64,000 nucleotides of DNA from Siphonodentalium dalli. Lineage: Eukaryota; Mollusca; Scaphopoda; Gadilida; Siphonodentaliidae. Both the position numbers and the translations under genes were made by a program. The DNA is taken from the NCBI GenBank assembly GCA_032622095.1, contig CP136063.1:29638987-29702986 (forward strand). The letters run 5' to 3'. Position 1 is the first letter of the stretch, and each line of letters opens with the position of its first letter. Below the pieces are notes generated by a model. The model had not been told where the DNA came from. It searched no databases and worked only from the letters and a program-made list of their open reading frames with translations. Shown here one piece after another: positions 11,157-24,540 of the stretch.

Positions 11157-14100
11157 ATGATGGCGACGTGTGCAAATTGCGATGCAGAGTTCGTTAAAAA
11201 ACCCAATAACAAGGGTTACGAAAGACACGCTTTCACAGCAAAATTGTACAAAAACCAGGAAATTACAATCGAAAGTGCGTTGCAGACATGTTTGGGTGGC
11301 GGCATCACCCCGAAAACTGGACGGGCAACCCGTTTTTTATGCATTAAATGTACTAATTTACTAAGGGATAGCCACCGATCCGGCGGTGATAAACTTTACG
11401 CAGCCACTGCCAACGACAGCTATCTCTGTAAGAAGACACATGTACCTTCAACTCCAGGGAGGACTCCCAAGAAAGCCAAACGGTTAAAGTTTTCAACACC
11501 TGCGAAGACATTTAACAAGCCTACTCCAAAAAAGGTAATGGTTGTTTATATTGAAAAAAGAATTAATTGATAGCTGTTATAATTCATATATACTACAATG
11601 GGTTCTTCATATCACCAAATGCACTGTACTATTACAATGAAATACAATGGACAAATCTAGAGACAGTTCTGGTTAAAACATTGAGACATTGGGGGATATC
11701 TATTAATATTACCACCAGAAGCAATTAGCTCTGTGTCGCATCAGATGACTTCTATGTCGATTACATGGAGTCTGACACCACAGCGCACACAATATATATC
11801 ACAGACAATGTTTACAAGAAAACTATAGTCAGAAATGGTAACGCCACCAAGATCATATTATTAGCCATAAATATAAATTATAATATAAAATATATTGGTT
11901 ACATGAATGCACCGCCTCAGAATTCCGTTAAAACAACTAATCCTTCAAATTATAAAAAAAAACTATGGCTTATTACTGCAGGTTTCTCGTTCACCACACC
12001 AGAAAGCTTCTAAATGCGGATAAAAAATCGGAGGTATTGTGTTCCCGCCAAGAGTGCATGGCCCAGCCATTGTTCATACCTAAACGTCGAAAGCAAATAA
12101 CGCGGTCATAATGGTTACATACTGCAACTATAAGACATCCAGCGAATACACACCCCACGAAAACCCGAAATGTGTTGTCCTGCGAGATATCCCATCGCTA
12201 TAGCTCAATTTGACACGGCCTGATTAGTCTTTCTACAATATCCTAAAACAATAAAGCTTCTCATATCATCGGCATAGTCAATAGAATTTTCACGAACTTG
12301 GACATTCCAACTACAGCTTTTACCGGACTCGGGTTCGCAGTACAATTTAAACGCGTCCCAAAATAACCGCATTCGGGTTAGCACTACAGTTTTTAAAGCG
12401 ACCCAATCTATTTATAAAACCTACATCGGCCCATGTCTTTCTAATATTTGGCCAACAGTATACACCGGTGGCGTTAATGACTGCATGTATATGGATTCCG
12501 ACAAACACACGGATGGCTGTATCGCTTTGCTGATAAGATTTTATAATTGGTTGACATTGACGTAATGGGGGACCCCGATAGGTCTCCAGACTCAATACAG
12601 CATACCTATTGAGTGTGTTTTAACCAGAACTTATCTGGAGACGTGGACTGGTTATGTACTTACGTGGAATGGGTGGGTGTTACAAGTATAGTCGTGCACT
12701 ATACTAATGTGTAACAATCCTCGTCTTGCAAGTCCGCATCAGCAACGTTTCTCACAAACAACCAGGTGGGAGCATTAATGTGGCGATACGGTTTCTACAG
12801 AAAAAACAGTACCACAGAGCCGTGCAGGCCCTTCTAAAATGTTCGTCGCCGTTGCAGAGGGCCTTTAGAGTTGTGTTTGCCCAGGAGTTGAGGAATGAAA
12901 TGATATGCCTGCTGAAGGACAAATCATTTACTGATATATTAAAATGGGGTGATGTGAACCATTTTAAATGGGACAGCCTAATTGGTCAACTGGCCAACAA
13001 AGCACCAGCGGTATATGGCTCATTGGTTGCACTATTGCCGAAGAAAAAGAGAAGGTATAATTCTCCACCTTACACGCACACGATTGGATAGCGATCGGGT
13101 TCACTATTATATAGCGATTTGAAAGCACTTCTTCAAAGATCTCAATCATAACCGTGTGTGATACGCGAGATTGTGATTTAATATCAGTCGCTATCTATAT
13201 ATAATCGTGAACCCAGATTAGGTATATTTCGCTATCCAATCGTGTGGTGATTGGTCAGATCAGATCAAGAACATCATAACTATCTATTAATGTCTCATAT
13301 TATAATTGCCTGAAATAACTGAATACATGTCACTTACGATTGTATAGTTCACGCACTCGGAGTTGGACGATATGGCAATCGTAAAAAGGTGTGCATATAT
13401 ACTCTGTATATATTCTAGATCACAGTCGTTTGGGAAGTAATGTCAAAATATAACCCCGTACATGCAAAGATACCTATATTTACAAATTTGTAAAATCTAT
13501 ATCTCATCACTCTGAGCTTTGATGGGTGGGTTCCTTGACTCGAATAACATATCTTTTTACCCCAGAAGCCAAAGAAATAGTAATTGGGAGGCGTTAAATA
13601 AGATTATGTAGCTTTAAAATTGAAATGTCGCTTTATTAAGCAAGTTTTACTAATTTATTCAGCACGGCGGGTGGCAGCTTTTCGCAAGACTTGACGAAAT
13701 ATGTCGGCTCAATAATTTGCCAAGTGCTGTTTGTATGGAGGAAGCAGCTGAACCTTCTCCAATTCATGAACTCTTTGGAAATGTGGATCGGCGGGTGTAA
13801 GATGTCTGTATGTATTTTATATATAAGAAAAAGTAAGATGCAAGCAACCCATCAACAGATATTATGACAAATTTTAAAAGTAAAATGTGTGTAGGCTAGC
13901 TATTTTCATCAGGTGGAAACTGCCGACGTATACACGTGTACTGAAGATGCATTTTACATACGATATATATGAAGTATTTATTTGATAACTACTAAACCTT
14001 CATCCATGTATTCTAATTTTACCAAATTTCAAATTGAAAAAAAAAACCGTTGACATGAATTTTCATCTTTGTTTTTTTTATTTTATACTGCATATTACTT

Positions 14101-17100
14101 GATATGTTAAGTTTATACATGATATACGCACATATTCTAAACACGTTAATATATTTTAAATGCATAACTAAAAAGGAAGCGATGTGACCATGCATGACTC
14201 GTGTTTATTAAACACTGAAGTCGCCAAGATGTGACATACTAAAAATATCCCCTCGTAAATATGTGTTGTCAAAGGTATTTACCCTTTTCTCGCGCATAGG
14301 TCATACATCAATTCAACCATATGGGATGGTGCATGAGTCCCACAACAACACTGGCGTGTGTGGACAAGTTCCGGCAGAGGTACGATAAGAAGATCTTGGT
14401 CGAAAAAGAAACAATTGAGGTAAGTGTAAGGGATGTGGGTAAAGGGGCGGGGAAACATTCATTCAATTGCTGAAGATGTTGAACTATATCTTAATAAACT
14501 AATCGTGTTTTATGGCAATATACCATACATGTTGTGGCCTGGATTATATATTGACAGGATTTATAAAATTATGTGTTACCTTTGATACACGACAGGTAAT
14601 ATTACTAGACGATAATGTTAGCATTGTAACCATGTGCATTATATATCGTTACAGAAAGCATTGCTCCAGAAACCCGTTGATGTCCCCCATCAGGATGACA
14701 AACCATCGACGAGTACTGGACGAGGGACAAAACGACGACTGTTCGCGGTCGAGAAACAGCTTGGTTTGTACACCATAAAAGACGAAAAATTAATATATGA
14801 AAACACAATTAATTCAAAACTATATGGAGTATATCCATAAACGATATAGCTCGCAATGATTTCGCAATAACAATGTAGATCGTGGGTATGAACTGGTTGC
14901 AGGAACCAAGTCTGTCTTTTCTGAACTAAACTTGATTTTGGTATGTTGGCATGTGCATGTGGGAATACCCAACTCACTGGACTATAGTAATGGAGCCGAT
15001 CCATGAGATGTTATAGAATCCTACTCATACATGAGCACCATGTAGTTGTTAACACATCAGAGAGACAGGGCTCCAGCTATATATATCAACTTGAACCATT
15101 CGTCAGTGTATTTAAATGTTGGCCATGTCATGTATACCGGTATATTCAATATAAATGCTGATATTAATGTATTTATTCATTATATAGAACAGCCAGCTCA
15201 ACCACCAGGCTACACACTCTGCTGGGACAACATAGGACGGCATACGAAGGCCAGACACCAGACACTGAAATCAACAAATAAGCAACATCTTTGGGCCCTC
15301 AGCTATGCGGCCATCAACCGGGTCCCGACAACCCACCTGAATTCGACGGATGGTCAGCTAGCGGAAACCATTCCTCTCACGAAACTGATTCCTTCTCCAG
15401 ATGATGTTAGCTGGCTGAGGGGTCGGCTCGAGTTTACTATTAAATATATTGTGTGCAACAATCTGCCTTTCTTTACCAGACTGAAAAATCGCACTAAGAG
15501 GTATCCATATTTTGAGAATAGTGGTGCCATGTCTCAAAAGAGCGAAATTGTAAGTATTTTGATATTGGCAATTGCATAGTTGTGCTGACGTGCCTAGTTT
15601 ATATTGCAATATATCACATTTTCAAATAAACTGGAAAATAACAATATGGAGTCTATAGACCTGTAGTGGACTAGTACGCATGGGAGCGGACTGACAGACG
15701 GACGCACGGACTAATGAATAGCAATATGGCCAAATTAAAAAAGAGGAGTATGATGAGTCATAATTTATTTATATACATATTAATTTGAAAATATAATATG
15801 TGTGATGTGTGAACACGAGTTGCGGATACCCACTGGTGCGAATTCATTCAGGTTTATGTAGTTATTTGTCTTTGTTTGCGGTCGTCAACGGTCACACGCG
15901 TGCCAGTGTGTATGTGTTTTCCCCACCTTTTGATTAATATCGGTCTTAGGTCTATATGTTATCGTTAATTTATTGACTTTCAGGTAAATTTGGGAGTTAT
16001 ACGGGAAAATCCGTCTACATCAGCGGGAACGATTAAAATCGTTGAAACTCTACAGAAGTATGTCCCCAAAGTTAATGGTCAGTTACAGCCAGCAATCCTG
16101 TTTGGAGATGGTCTCTCGTGCGAACGCCATAACGATGCACACAAGGCCCGTGCCAAAATGACGACCCCAGAGCTGAGGCTAGAAGGACTCGAACCAGGAA
16201 TGCAGGATTTTCACAAACGGATGATCAGCATGCAGGTAACCTTATAATTATGTTGTGATAATTATATCTGAAGCAATGAACTCTCATACTGAATACGTGC
16301 CTCCACAACTCTGATATATTTATATATGCTAGTCGTATGTACATCTTACCACGAACAACATATATACGCAGCACACACGGCATGCATGGGTTGAACTCAG
16401 TTTCCGCGTGCATATAGACACCAGACTCTCAGTTTACGATATTATATAATTATCTAACAGATTATTTTCTGAGAATTAAAGCCTACTTTATTAAGTATAG
16501 CATTATTATATTACAGTAACCACAATTAATGCCGAATGATAATTTCACAAGTCTTAATAACCATATGCCAACATCTTATTATACTTTTGGTGTGTTACAT
16601 TGAAGATAATTCTGTTATCCAACCTACAACATGGCGATCTTGAACAACATTCCATACTTGTTAAGTGTTAAATTTTGTGTCTACATTACAACTAATCCGT
16701 CCTAATAGAAACTTATTTATACTCCCAGGACACGATGGATTTGCTTTTTAGCGGATCGAGCGTTGGAGAGAGGGGGACTTTGGCTCATATCAAAAACTTA
16801 TATGGCCATCGCTCCGTTGCGAAAGATGTATCAAAGTGCTTTAACCATGCTGCGGACTTACTTGAACACGCCACCGACAGTATGATAATAACCATGGCTA
16901 TGGATCATTTGGGTATTGTCACTTGTGGTGACCATCCATGTGATGTAAACGAGACAAGCATGAAGGACATGGAGGAACTCTTGAATGGAACCGCGGAGCA
17001 TATAGGTACGTATAAATAATTCCCTTCAATGAGGAAATTGTGTCCTCATTTTATACATTCGTGTTTACTGCTTTATCTAATTAAATCAGTATTATTTGTA

Positions 17101-19769
17101 CAGTCCTGAATAAAGTCCATTGTATCTTGTTGCATCCGTGATTATATTCGCTATGTTAACACATGTTTATGTTATATAGCCATCCATGCAATAATATTCA
17201 AGCTATACGCATTTATTCTAATTTATAAACAGAGTAACCTATCAACTCAGTTACCTAATCACTCCATACCCAAATGATTCATCTCATTTATCCAAAAGCC
17301 TACCAGATATAACACTTTACTGCACATAATTAATTTGCCACCCAGCTTCATTAATGAATATTGCACAATGTCCTCTCATTTGCCTGTAAGCCCACTTTCC
17401 ATGACCACTAGCTTGCATCTCTGTCTACATACAATTTGATGCGACTCGTTGTCACGTTCTCTCAGTGTGTCAATATACAGTATACATTTCTATGCATGTT
17501 CGCCAATAGTCTCTGAGATATGGGCAGATCCGGGTTATGAAGATTTGTGGCGTGAGGCGCAGATACAGGAGAAACAGAGAGAATCTTTGTTGGGTGGATC
17601 AGTTGAAGAAGGTGAGCGTTCTATATGTTTTTATTGAGGTGATTGCGGATGCTATTGAATGTATTCGTGTGTGATTATAGGTAATGAATCGCAGTTCGAT
17701 TGTGTCATACTCATATGTTTTGATCGACAGCAATTAAAGTTATTACACAGAGTTTACTCTGCGGGTCAACATCAAATGTCCCCAATCGAACTTTGAGTCA
17801 TTAATTATAGTTAAGAAGTGAGATTGATATTAAAACTCACATGTTATCGATTGCAGATGACGAACCCGCTACTGTTGAAGCCACCGAATACCTGTTCTGC
17901 ATTTGTAAGGACAAAGGTGACGATGCTCCGATGGTGTGTTGTGATAACGATCTGTGCCCAAATGGCGAATGGTTTCACTACGAGTGTATGGGACTTACGG
18001 TGGAAGATATTCCAGGTAGACTTATAACTATGACATTTTAGATTTAGCTCAATAGGATAACACAAGTTATTTTATATATAACGTCTATTAAATACAAAAT
18101 ATGATGATGGTCTTCAATGTCGATTCTAAAAAAATATACATTATTGTGTTCTTAATAGGTGGAAAACGACGGTGGTAGTGTGGTGGTGATTGCAAGAAGG
18201 CCGGTGGCAAGAAGAAGGGGAAAGTCAAAGAAGACTGTAGCAGAAGACAATATGCAAAAACTCTTGTGTGGAGGGGAGTGGGTGACAGAATTAGGAAGGA
18301 GGCGACCAGAGCCGGGGACGGATTGTCAATAGTACGGTTGTATTTATTCGACGCCATCGACTTCTATACCAACAAGCACCCGAAGTACCTGATTCTCGCC
18401 CATCGGCTGATTGTTGGTATGTTTATTAAGTATATCAGTAAAGTTTATGAATGAATACACGTGTGTTGTTTTAGACAACATAATTCTATCAATATTTTGC
18501 CTAACTGAATTCTCTTTATAAATTTTTTGAAATTGTTATATAAATACGAGTAAGGAAAAACACTATACAGATGATTGTGAAAATTCAACAGACATTTCAA
18601 CATTCATTCGTGGCCTATTGCTCGGTATCGTATAATTTGCCACAATGAAGCATGTCTATGAATCATGTTCCACGATGAAAAGTCTACCTAGATGACGATA
18701 ACAACAACTGGAATCGCTCCTAATATCAACATGTCATTGTTAACTTTGTCACACAGGAATAAATGGTTGGCTTTCAGAAAAGCTAAAGGAAGACCTCGTC
18801 AACAACAGGACGGTAAACTATTATGGTGGGCTGATGCGGAATATTCCAATGGACCAAGCTAACGAATATTTGAACAAGGTACCAATTTCATTTAGCATTT
18901 CCCTTAAGTTAGGAATATCATAACTTTTTGTCCAGTAAGATTCATGTGTTGACAAGGAGCGAAAAAGGCCAATTCGTATTACTAATATCAGCCATTGTGA
19001 TATCCCTCAAAAGTTCATTTAATTTTGTTTCCATCAACGTGTAATAGTATATGTAACATGTGTGGCCGTATCTGTTTGCAGTGAGCATACAAATTAATAC
19101 AATATGAATTATATATAACATTCAACACTTATTTTTGTTAGGAACTAATAGAGAGTTTGTCAAGGACGGGTCAGCTAACTGACAAAACAGTGGACCGCCA
19201 TGGGACCATGGTTGGCGGGATTACGAGAGAGGTACAGGAAAGTTACCACGATCTGTGTGGATTGAAGAATCGGGGTCCAGGACGAGGTATTCTAAGAAGT
19301 TCACCAGTTCAATAATATTGTTAATAATATGCTATTCAATCTGACATCAACCTATTTTTTGTCTCTGCCGAACGAAAATATTCACAAATTATGATGCTGA
19401 ATCGATCATGTGTTGTGGTCGTATCACACATTGCATAAATTTAAAATTTACGCAGTCCTAATTTATGTCTCATTTATTAGATATTAGATCATACTGTGTA
19501 TATACCACATTTAAAACGCATGTTCTTTTATTTTCTTTGCAGCCAAACATTTCGACAGATCAAACGACATTCAGAAGTTGGCAGAGGAGTGTTTGCGGGA
19601 GGGCGTATTTAATAAGTCGGCAACACCACTCAAATCATTCAAGAACGTCAAACTCCCGACCGTCACAGATCCCCATAAATTTGTATCCAAATTGGCACAT
19701 CTGTCTGAGAGGCTTGATTTGAGGAGGCGGGTGGTGGCTCGCAAACCACGCGGAAAGAAGAAGAAATAA
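11157..19769 (+). pseudogene. Academ/DUF6589-like transposase with PHD finger, ~15 exons, disabled
   Basis: Exon model: 11157-11534, 11982-12033, 12733-13054, 13663-13796, 14300-14419, 14655-14763, 15188-15549, 15984-16235, 16729-17005, 17510-17611, 17857-18015, 18159-18416, 18757-18878, 19142-19286, 19543-19769; about 1005 codons. N-terminus has CxxC pairs (CANC, CIKC), then a basic linker. LCWDNIGRH (exon 15188) and ILFGDGLSCER (exon 15984) hold the acidic residues I would nominate for catalysis. A PHD finger spans the 17857 and 18159 exons (CICK, CCDNDLC, WFHYEC). NRTVNYYGG and NIPMDQANEYLNK match my memory of DUF6589 proteins. The tail is Arg/Lys-rich. Damage: in-frame TAA at 12021-12023 (if the small exon is real), a one-base phase mismatch between the 13663 and 14300 exons, and TAG at 18176-18178 replacing the Tyr of the PHD W-Y-C. 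Hence inactive as it stands. Confidence 0.78.
13076..13246. mobile_element. Small MITE in a transposase intron
   Basis: About 170 bases have inverted ends: ACACGATTGGATAGCGA near 13077 and its reverse complement near 13244. Inner parts (GGGTTCACTATTATATA and its partner) also pair. It lies inside the intron 13055-13662. Superfamily and target duplication are undetermined. Confidence 0.6.
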
Positions 19770-20011
19770 ACCCACTTTCGACACATGTTTTTGTCTTTTT
19801 CTGATTTTGTTTGTATTATACACTTGATGACTACACTTTGTGTCGAACGATTACAGTCCATCTGAGCGAATAGGGAAAGCATACAACAATTGTCAGCAAA
19901 CTGTCCATTCCCATTTCCCAAATTCATGGAAAATCTTCTGGTTTTCTAAAGAAAAAAAATAGAAATTTCCCTTCCATTTACAAGATTTTCTTCATACTTA
20001 ATTTGCATAAC

Positions 20012-20769
20012 AGTATTTGATTACGTTATCTTCACACTGACAGCTCTAGTATTATAATCGTTATCGGTCATAGGCCTTACTAAGTGTAAACCTCTATGAC
20101 GCAATTTGTTTCCCAATGGCAAAGACCCAGGACCCATTCCCTAAAACAGGTTGGACAAATTTATGTTATTAGATGAGAAACTGCATTACGACACGGCGCA
20201 TAGCGATGGAATACGACGATTGAAAACAGGTAAGTATGGTTATTTAATTTAATTTGTATGTATATATATATATATATAGGCAGGTTTCTGTTCTACTTCT
20301 GTATCTTTTACGTCCAAGAGATCAGGCATGTTTCTGTTCTATTTCTGTATCTTTTACGTCCAAGAGATCACTGTGGGTTCCATAGTATACGTTCAATCCC
20401 GGTGAAAAAAATGAGATAAGCAAAGTTATTAGATGAGAAACCTTATTGAAATATCTAAATAGTTTCGCGCTAGAGTACGAATTTACTTTTTCGGAGGGTA
20501 CGAGCTGGTCAGGGTACGAAAATACTTGCTCCCACGACAGCGAGTGCGGTGTGACCGGAGTTCGATCGAGCACAACCCAATGTTTAAAAATGTTTAAAAA
20601 TCCGTCGGCTCCAGCCGAATATTCTCAATAAATCTCTCATTTTTGGAAAAGGAATATGAAAGGTATGTCAGGGTGATGCAGTAGCACATGTATTACCCGA
20701 AAAACATCGCAGTTTGGTTGTATCTTGCGTCACATTCTTCCTTTCCGGACTTGAAGAAAAAGCTCCGTT
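20012..20769 (-). repeat. Right terminal inverted repeat of the 14 kb transposon
   Basis: Reverse complement of the left repeat. On the plus strand it holds AAACAG/GTAAGTATGG (donor-like) at about 20224 and CTCAATAAATC (polyadenylation-like) at about 20624, both downstream of and in the same direction as the transposase gene. The outer end reads GCTCCGTTACC. Immediately outside is an 11-bp-arm palindrome (GACTATACATT/AATGTATAGTC, about 20792-20814). Confidence 0.9.
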
Positions 20770-20858
20770 ACCAGCGATGGGGAAAGTTGGACTATACATT
20801 CAATGTATAGTCAATTTTGGACTAATATACATGTAGGACTATCTGACTATTCCACACA

Positions 20859-22256
<1,398 letters not shown>

Positions 22257-22259
22257 TAA

Positions 22260-23415
22260 AATTCCTTAAATCGACATGTAGTTTGCAATCAAATCGAAAA
22301 AATAAATTTTCGATATGCCTTTTTATCATCATCATAATATGAAAATATAGTATATGTGGAATGTGTCACGTTAAAATGAGCACCGGAGTATCATGTTCCT
22401 ATTTTTCAGCTGCCATGGAAACGGTAGGCACTTTTATGCATGTTTTCTCCGTTACCAACCCGAAAAGTTAGCATATGGGCACATACAGTCTATTTAAACA
22501 TGTGGCAACAGTTTTATATTGTCACAATCAATACACAATGGTGGCTATAGTCACATGCATGCAATTTTATAAAATACTCATGATTCGAGATGTTACTAGC
22601 CAGATGTTTAGGGTCAATGGCTACCCGTATATCTTAGGATTACCGTGCAATTAAAAATTCATTCCGAATCCAACACTCTTTATCACTCTATATGGTGTAT
22701 AGACAGACGAAATGGGTCAATTTCTTATGTGGGGATATATACGTTTTCAAAAACAAAACATGTGGAAAATATTGATGTGGCGTTTGTGATATGCGACACA
22801 CATACTTTACAGTGGGTGTGGTAACGGAGAAGACACATTTTGGGTCTTTATGTTCCTAAATATTGCGAATCGTTGATGCACACTAAATTTTGAATACTAT
22901 GTGACACAAACGTGTTCGGTTGAATTTCTAATTTCGCTGGAAACATATTAACTATTATTTGAAACTACATGCAGTCCCATGTACTTTGAAGAATGTGTAT
23001 ATGTTTCCAGTAAACCCATATCATTGATCTATGCTGGTGCACACAATTCTGTGCATCTAGAAATAAGACCTGCGTAATCATGCCATTCAATTGTATTTGA
23101 TTACATAAATATAAAAATGTGTTAATATTTGTCGAACAAGGAATACCTGACAATTCAAACGCCCGATGTAATATTAGCATGGACATGATGGTAACGGAGA
23201 AAACACCTATATATAGTTATATACGACATGTATGCAAGTTTATGAATGAGGAATATTTTGCTATATTCAAACCGGTTTTGGACAAGTTTCCAAAAAAAAA
23301 CTGCCAAAACAAAATGCATTGTTTTATTCATGGATTGGTACTAGTATGCAATATGATTAAAATTCGAAATTAATTTTAAATAGCTAGTAGCCTTCAATTA
23401 ATTTCCTGCCTATTT
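22260..23415. other. Left part of the GGCC element, non-coding
   Basis: No frame with recognisable protein. Holds three GGTAACGGAG motifs: one inverted (about 22442-22458) and two direct (about 22820 and 23190). Confidence 0.55.
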
Positions 23416-23895
23416 TTAAATCAATTGAATATCTGAGCACAACAACCATTCGTCGCGTTTACTGGGATCGAGTGGATCACCATAAACCCAGCCACACTTC
23501 CCACAAGGATACGCATCTTGACAGTTATTTTCCGCACTCTTTTTTGAAGCTCGCTTGCCTTTGATGACCGTTGACCGAGAACCATTAGACTCGCGAACAT
23601 GTGGTGCATCGTTGTGAACTTCCAATTGCATTTCAGGTCGGATTCACCATTTGAAGTTAGGAACGGGTAGCACATAGGGTAAAACCAATTTCAGGGCGCT
23701 TTCGTTGAGGTGAATAAATGCGACATTAACATTGGCGTGATTGCCCCAATCACAAAATGCGGCGGCGTTCTGTATCACAAATTTACCGGTCTTCACTGCA
23801 ACGTCAGCCAACCTCTTGGAGGTCCCTCCAATTCTATCACACGGCCCTTTTCCATGACCTGCTTCCAAATATTGCCAGGTAGCTTTCACGACCAT
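23416..23895 (-). pseudogene. Transposase 3' fragment inside the GGCC element
   Basis: One frame of ~160 codons is interrupted by a TGA at 23644-23646. It begins KATWQYLEAGHGKGPCD..IGGTSKRLAD, which matches a motif (GHGKG-x-DGIGG-x-KR) I recall from uncharacterised, transposon-derived invertebrate proteins. It ends with a partial zinc motif, YPCGKCGWVYGDP...EWLLCS, resembling the C-terminal CxxC...WIQC module of many transposases; the last Cys/His residues are missing. No catalytic core is present, so this is a relic of a once autonomous element. No name can be assigned with confidence. Confidence 0.6.
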
Positions 23896-23969
23896 CTTAG
23901 AATGATTACTGACAAGGTTGAAGATATGTCTGTTTCGATATTGGCTGTTGGGTGAATCCTAAATGTGGT

Positions 23970-24540
23970 GGATGTATTTGACACCAGGAACAATATATAA
24001 CACCATTTGTTTGACATAAATCGGCCAAGGGGCTGAAAAATAGCATATGCATGGGTGTCCTATTTTGAACCCCTCTGGACAGCGACAATTTTGGATCAGG
24101 TTGAGGTATGCGAGGTGTTTGGAAAGAGTACCTGTGGAGGGACACCCTACAACACCTTTTGTTTGACCTAAATCGGTCAACGGGACGAAAAATGGCATGT
24201 CATATTTGAACCCTTCTGGTCGGCGGGCATTTTGGATCGGGTGGGGGGGATATTTAGATTATCTTGGGGCACCCTTTGTTTTACCTAAATCGACCAAGGG
24301 GTGCCCTATTTGTACATCTCTGGATGGTGTCCATTTTAGATCGTGGTGTGGTGAAGGGGGTGGGGTATTTAGATTGCCCCCCTACACACACCTTTTGTTT
24401 GACCTAAATCGGCTGAGAAAAGGCACGGTGCCCTATTTGAACCCTTCTGGACGGCGGCCACTTTGGATCTGGATGGGTGCGTGGATAGAATATGTGTGTG
24501 GGGGGGGGGGGGGCAGCACACAAAACCCTTTGTTTGACAT
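23970..24540. repeat. Degenerate ~115-bp tandem repeat
   Basis: About four and a half divergent units share CCTTTTGTTTGACCTAAATC and TTTGAACCCTTCTGGACGGC motifs (units near 23990, 24150, 24265, 24385 and a partial near 24525). G-rich runs follow some units. Short frames here are by-products of the repeat. Confidence 0.75.

Larger units (their letters stand above)
6747..20769. mobile_element. Academ-H-like DNA transposon (~14 kb, helicase plus transposase)
   Basis: Long near-identical terminal inverted repeats (about 6747-7505 and 20012-20769) enclose two divergent intron-containing genes, a RecQ-like helicase toward the left and a PHD-containing transposase toward the right. From memory, the Academ superfamily includes a lineage encoding a superfamily II helicase (Academ-H), and its transposase matches what is seen here in general layout. 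Strict inverted identity begins at AACGGAGC on both ends; a weaker match extends about 15 bases further out to a CCCCAT block. I could not find a convincing 3-4 bp target duplication, so the exact ends are uncertain. The outer flanks match two parts of a single paralogous locus at 39-40 kb, supporting insertion at this place. Confidence 0.75.

Noticed and set aside
6721-20790. A 3-4 bp target duplication for the Academ-like element
   Set aside because: Bases outside either the strict or the extended TIR ends do not match; left unassigned rather than forced.
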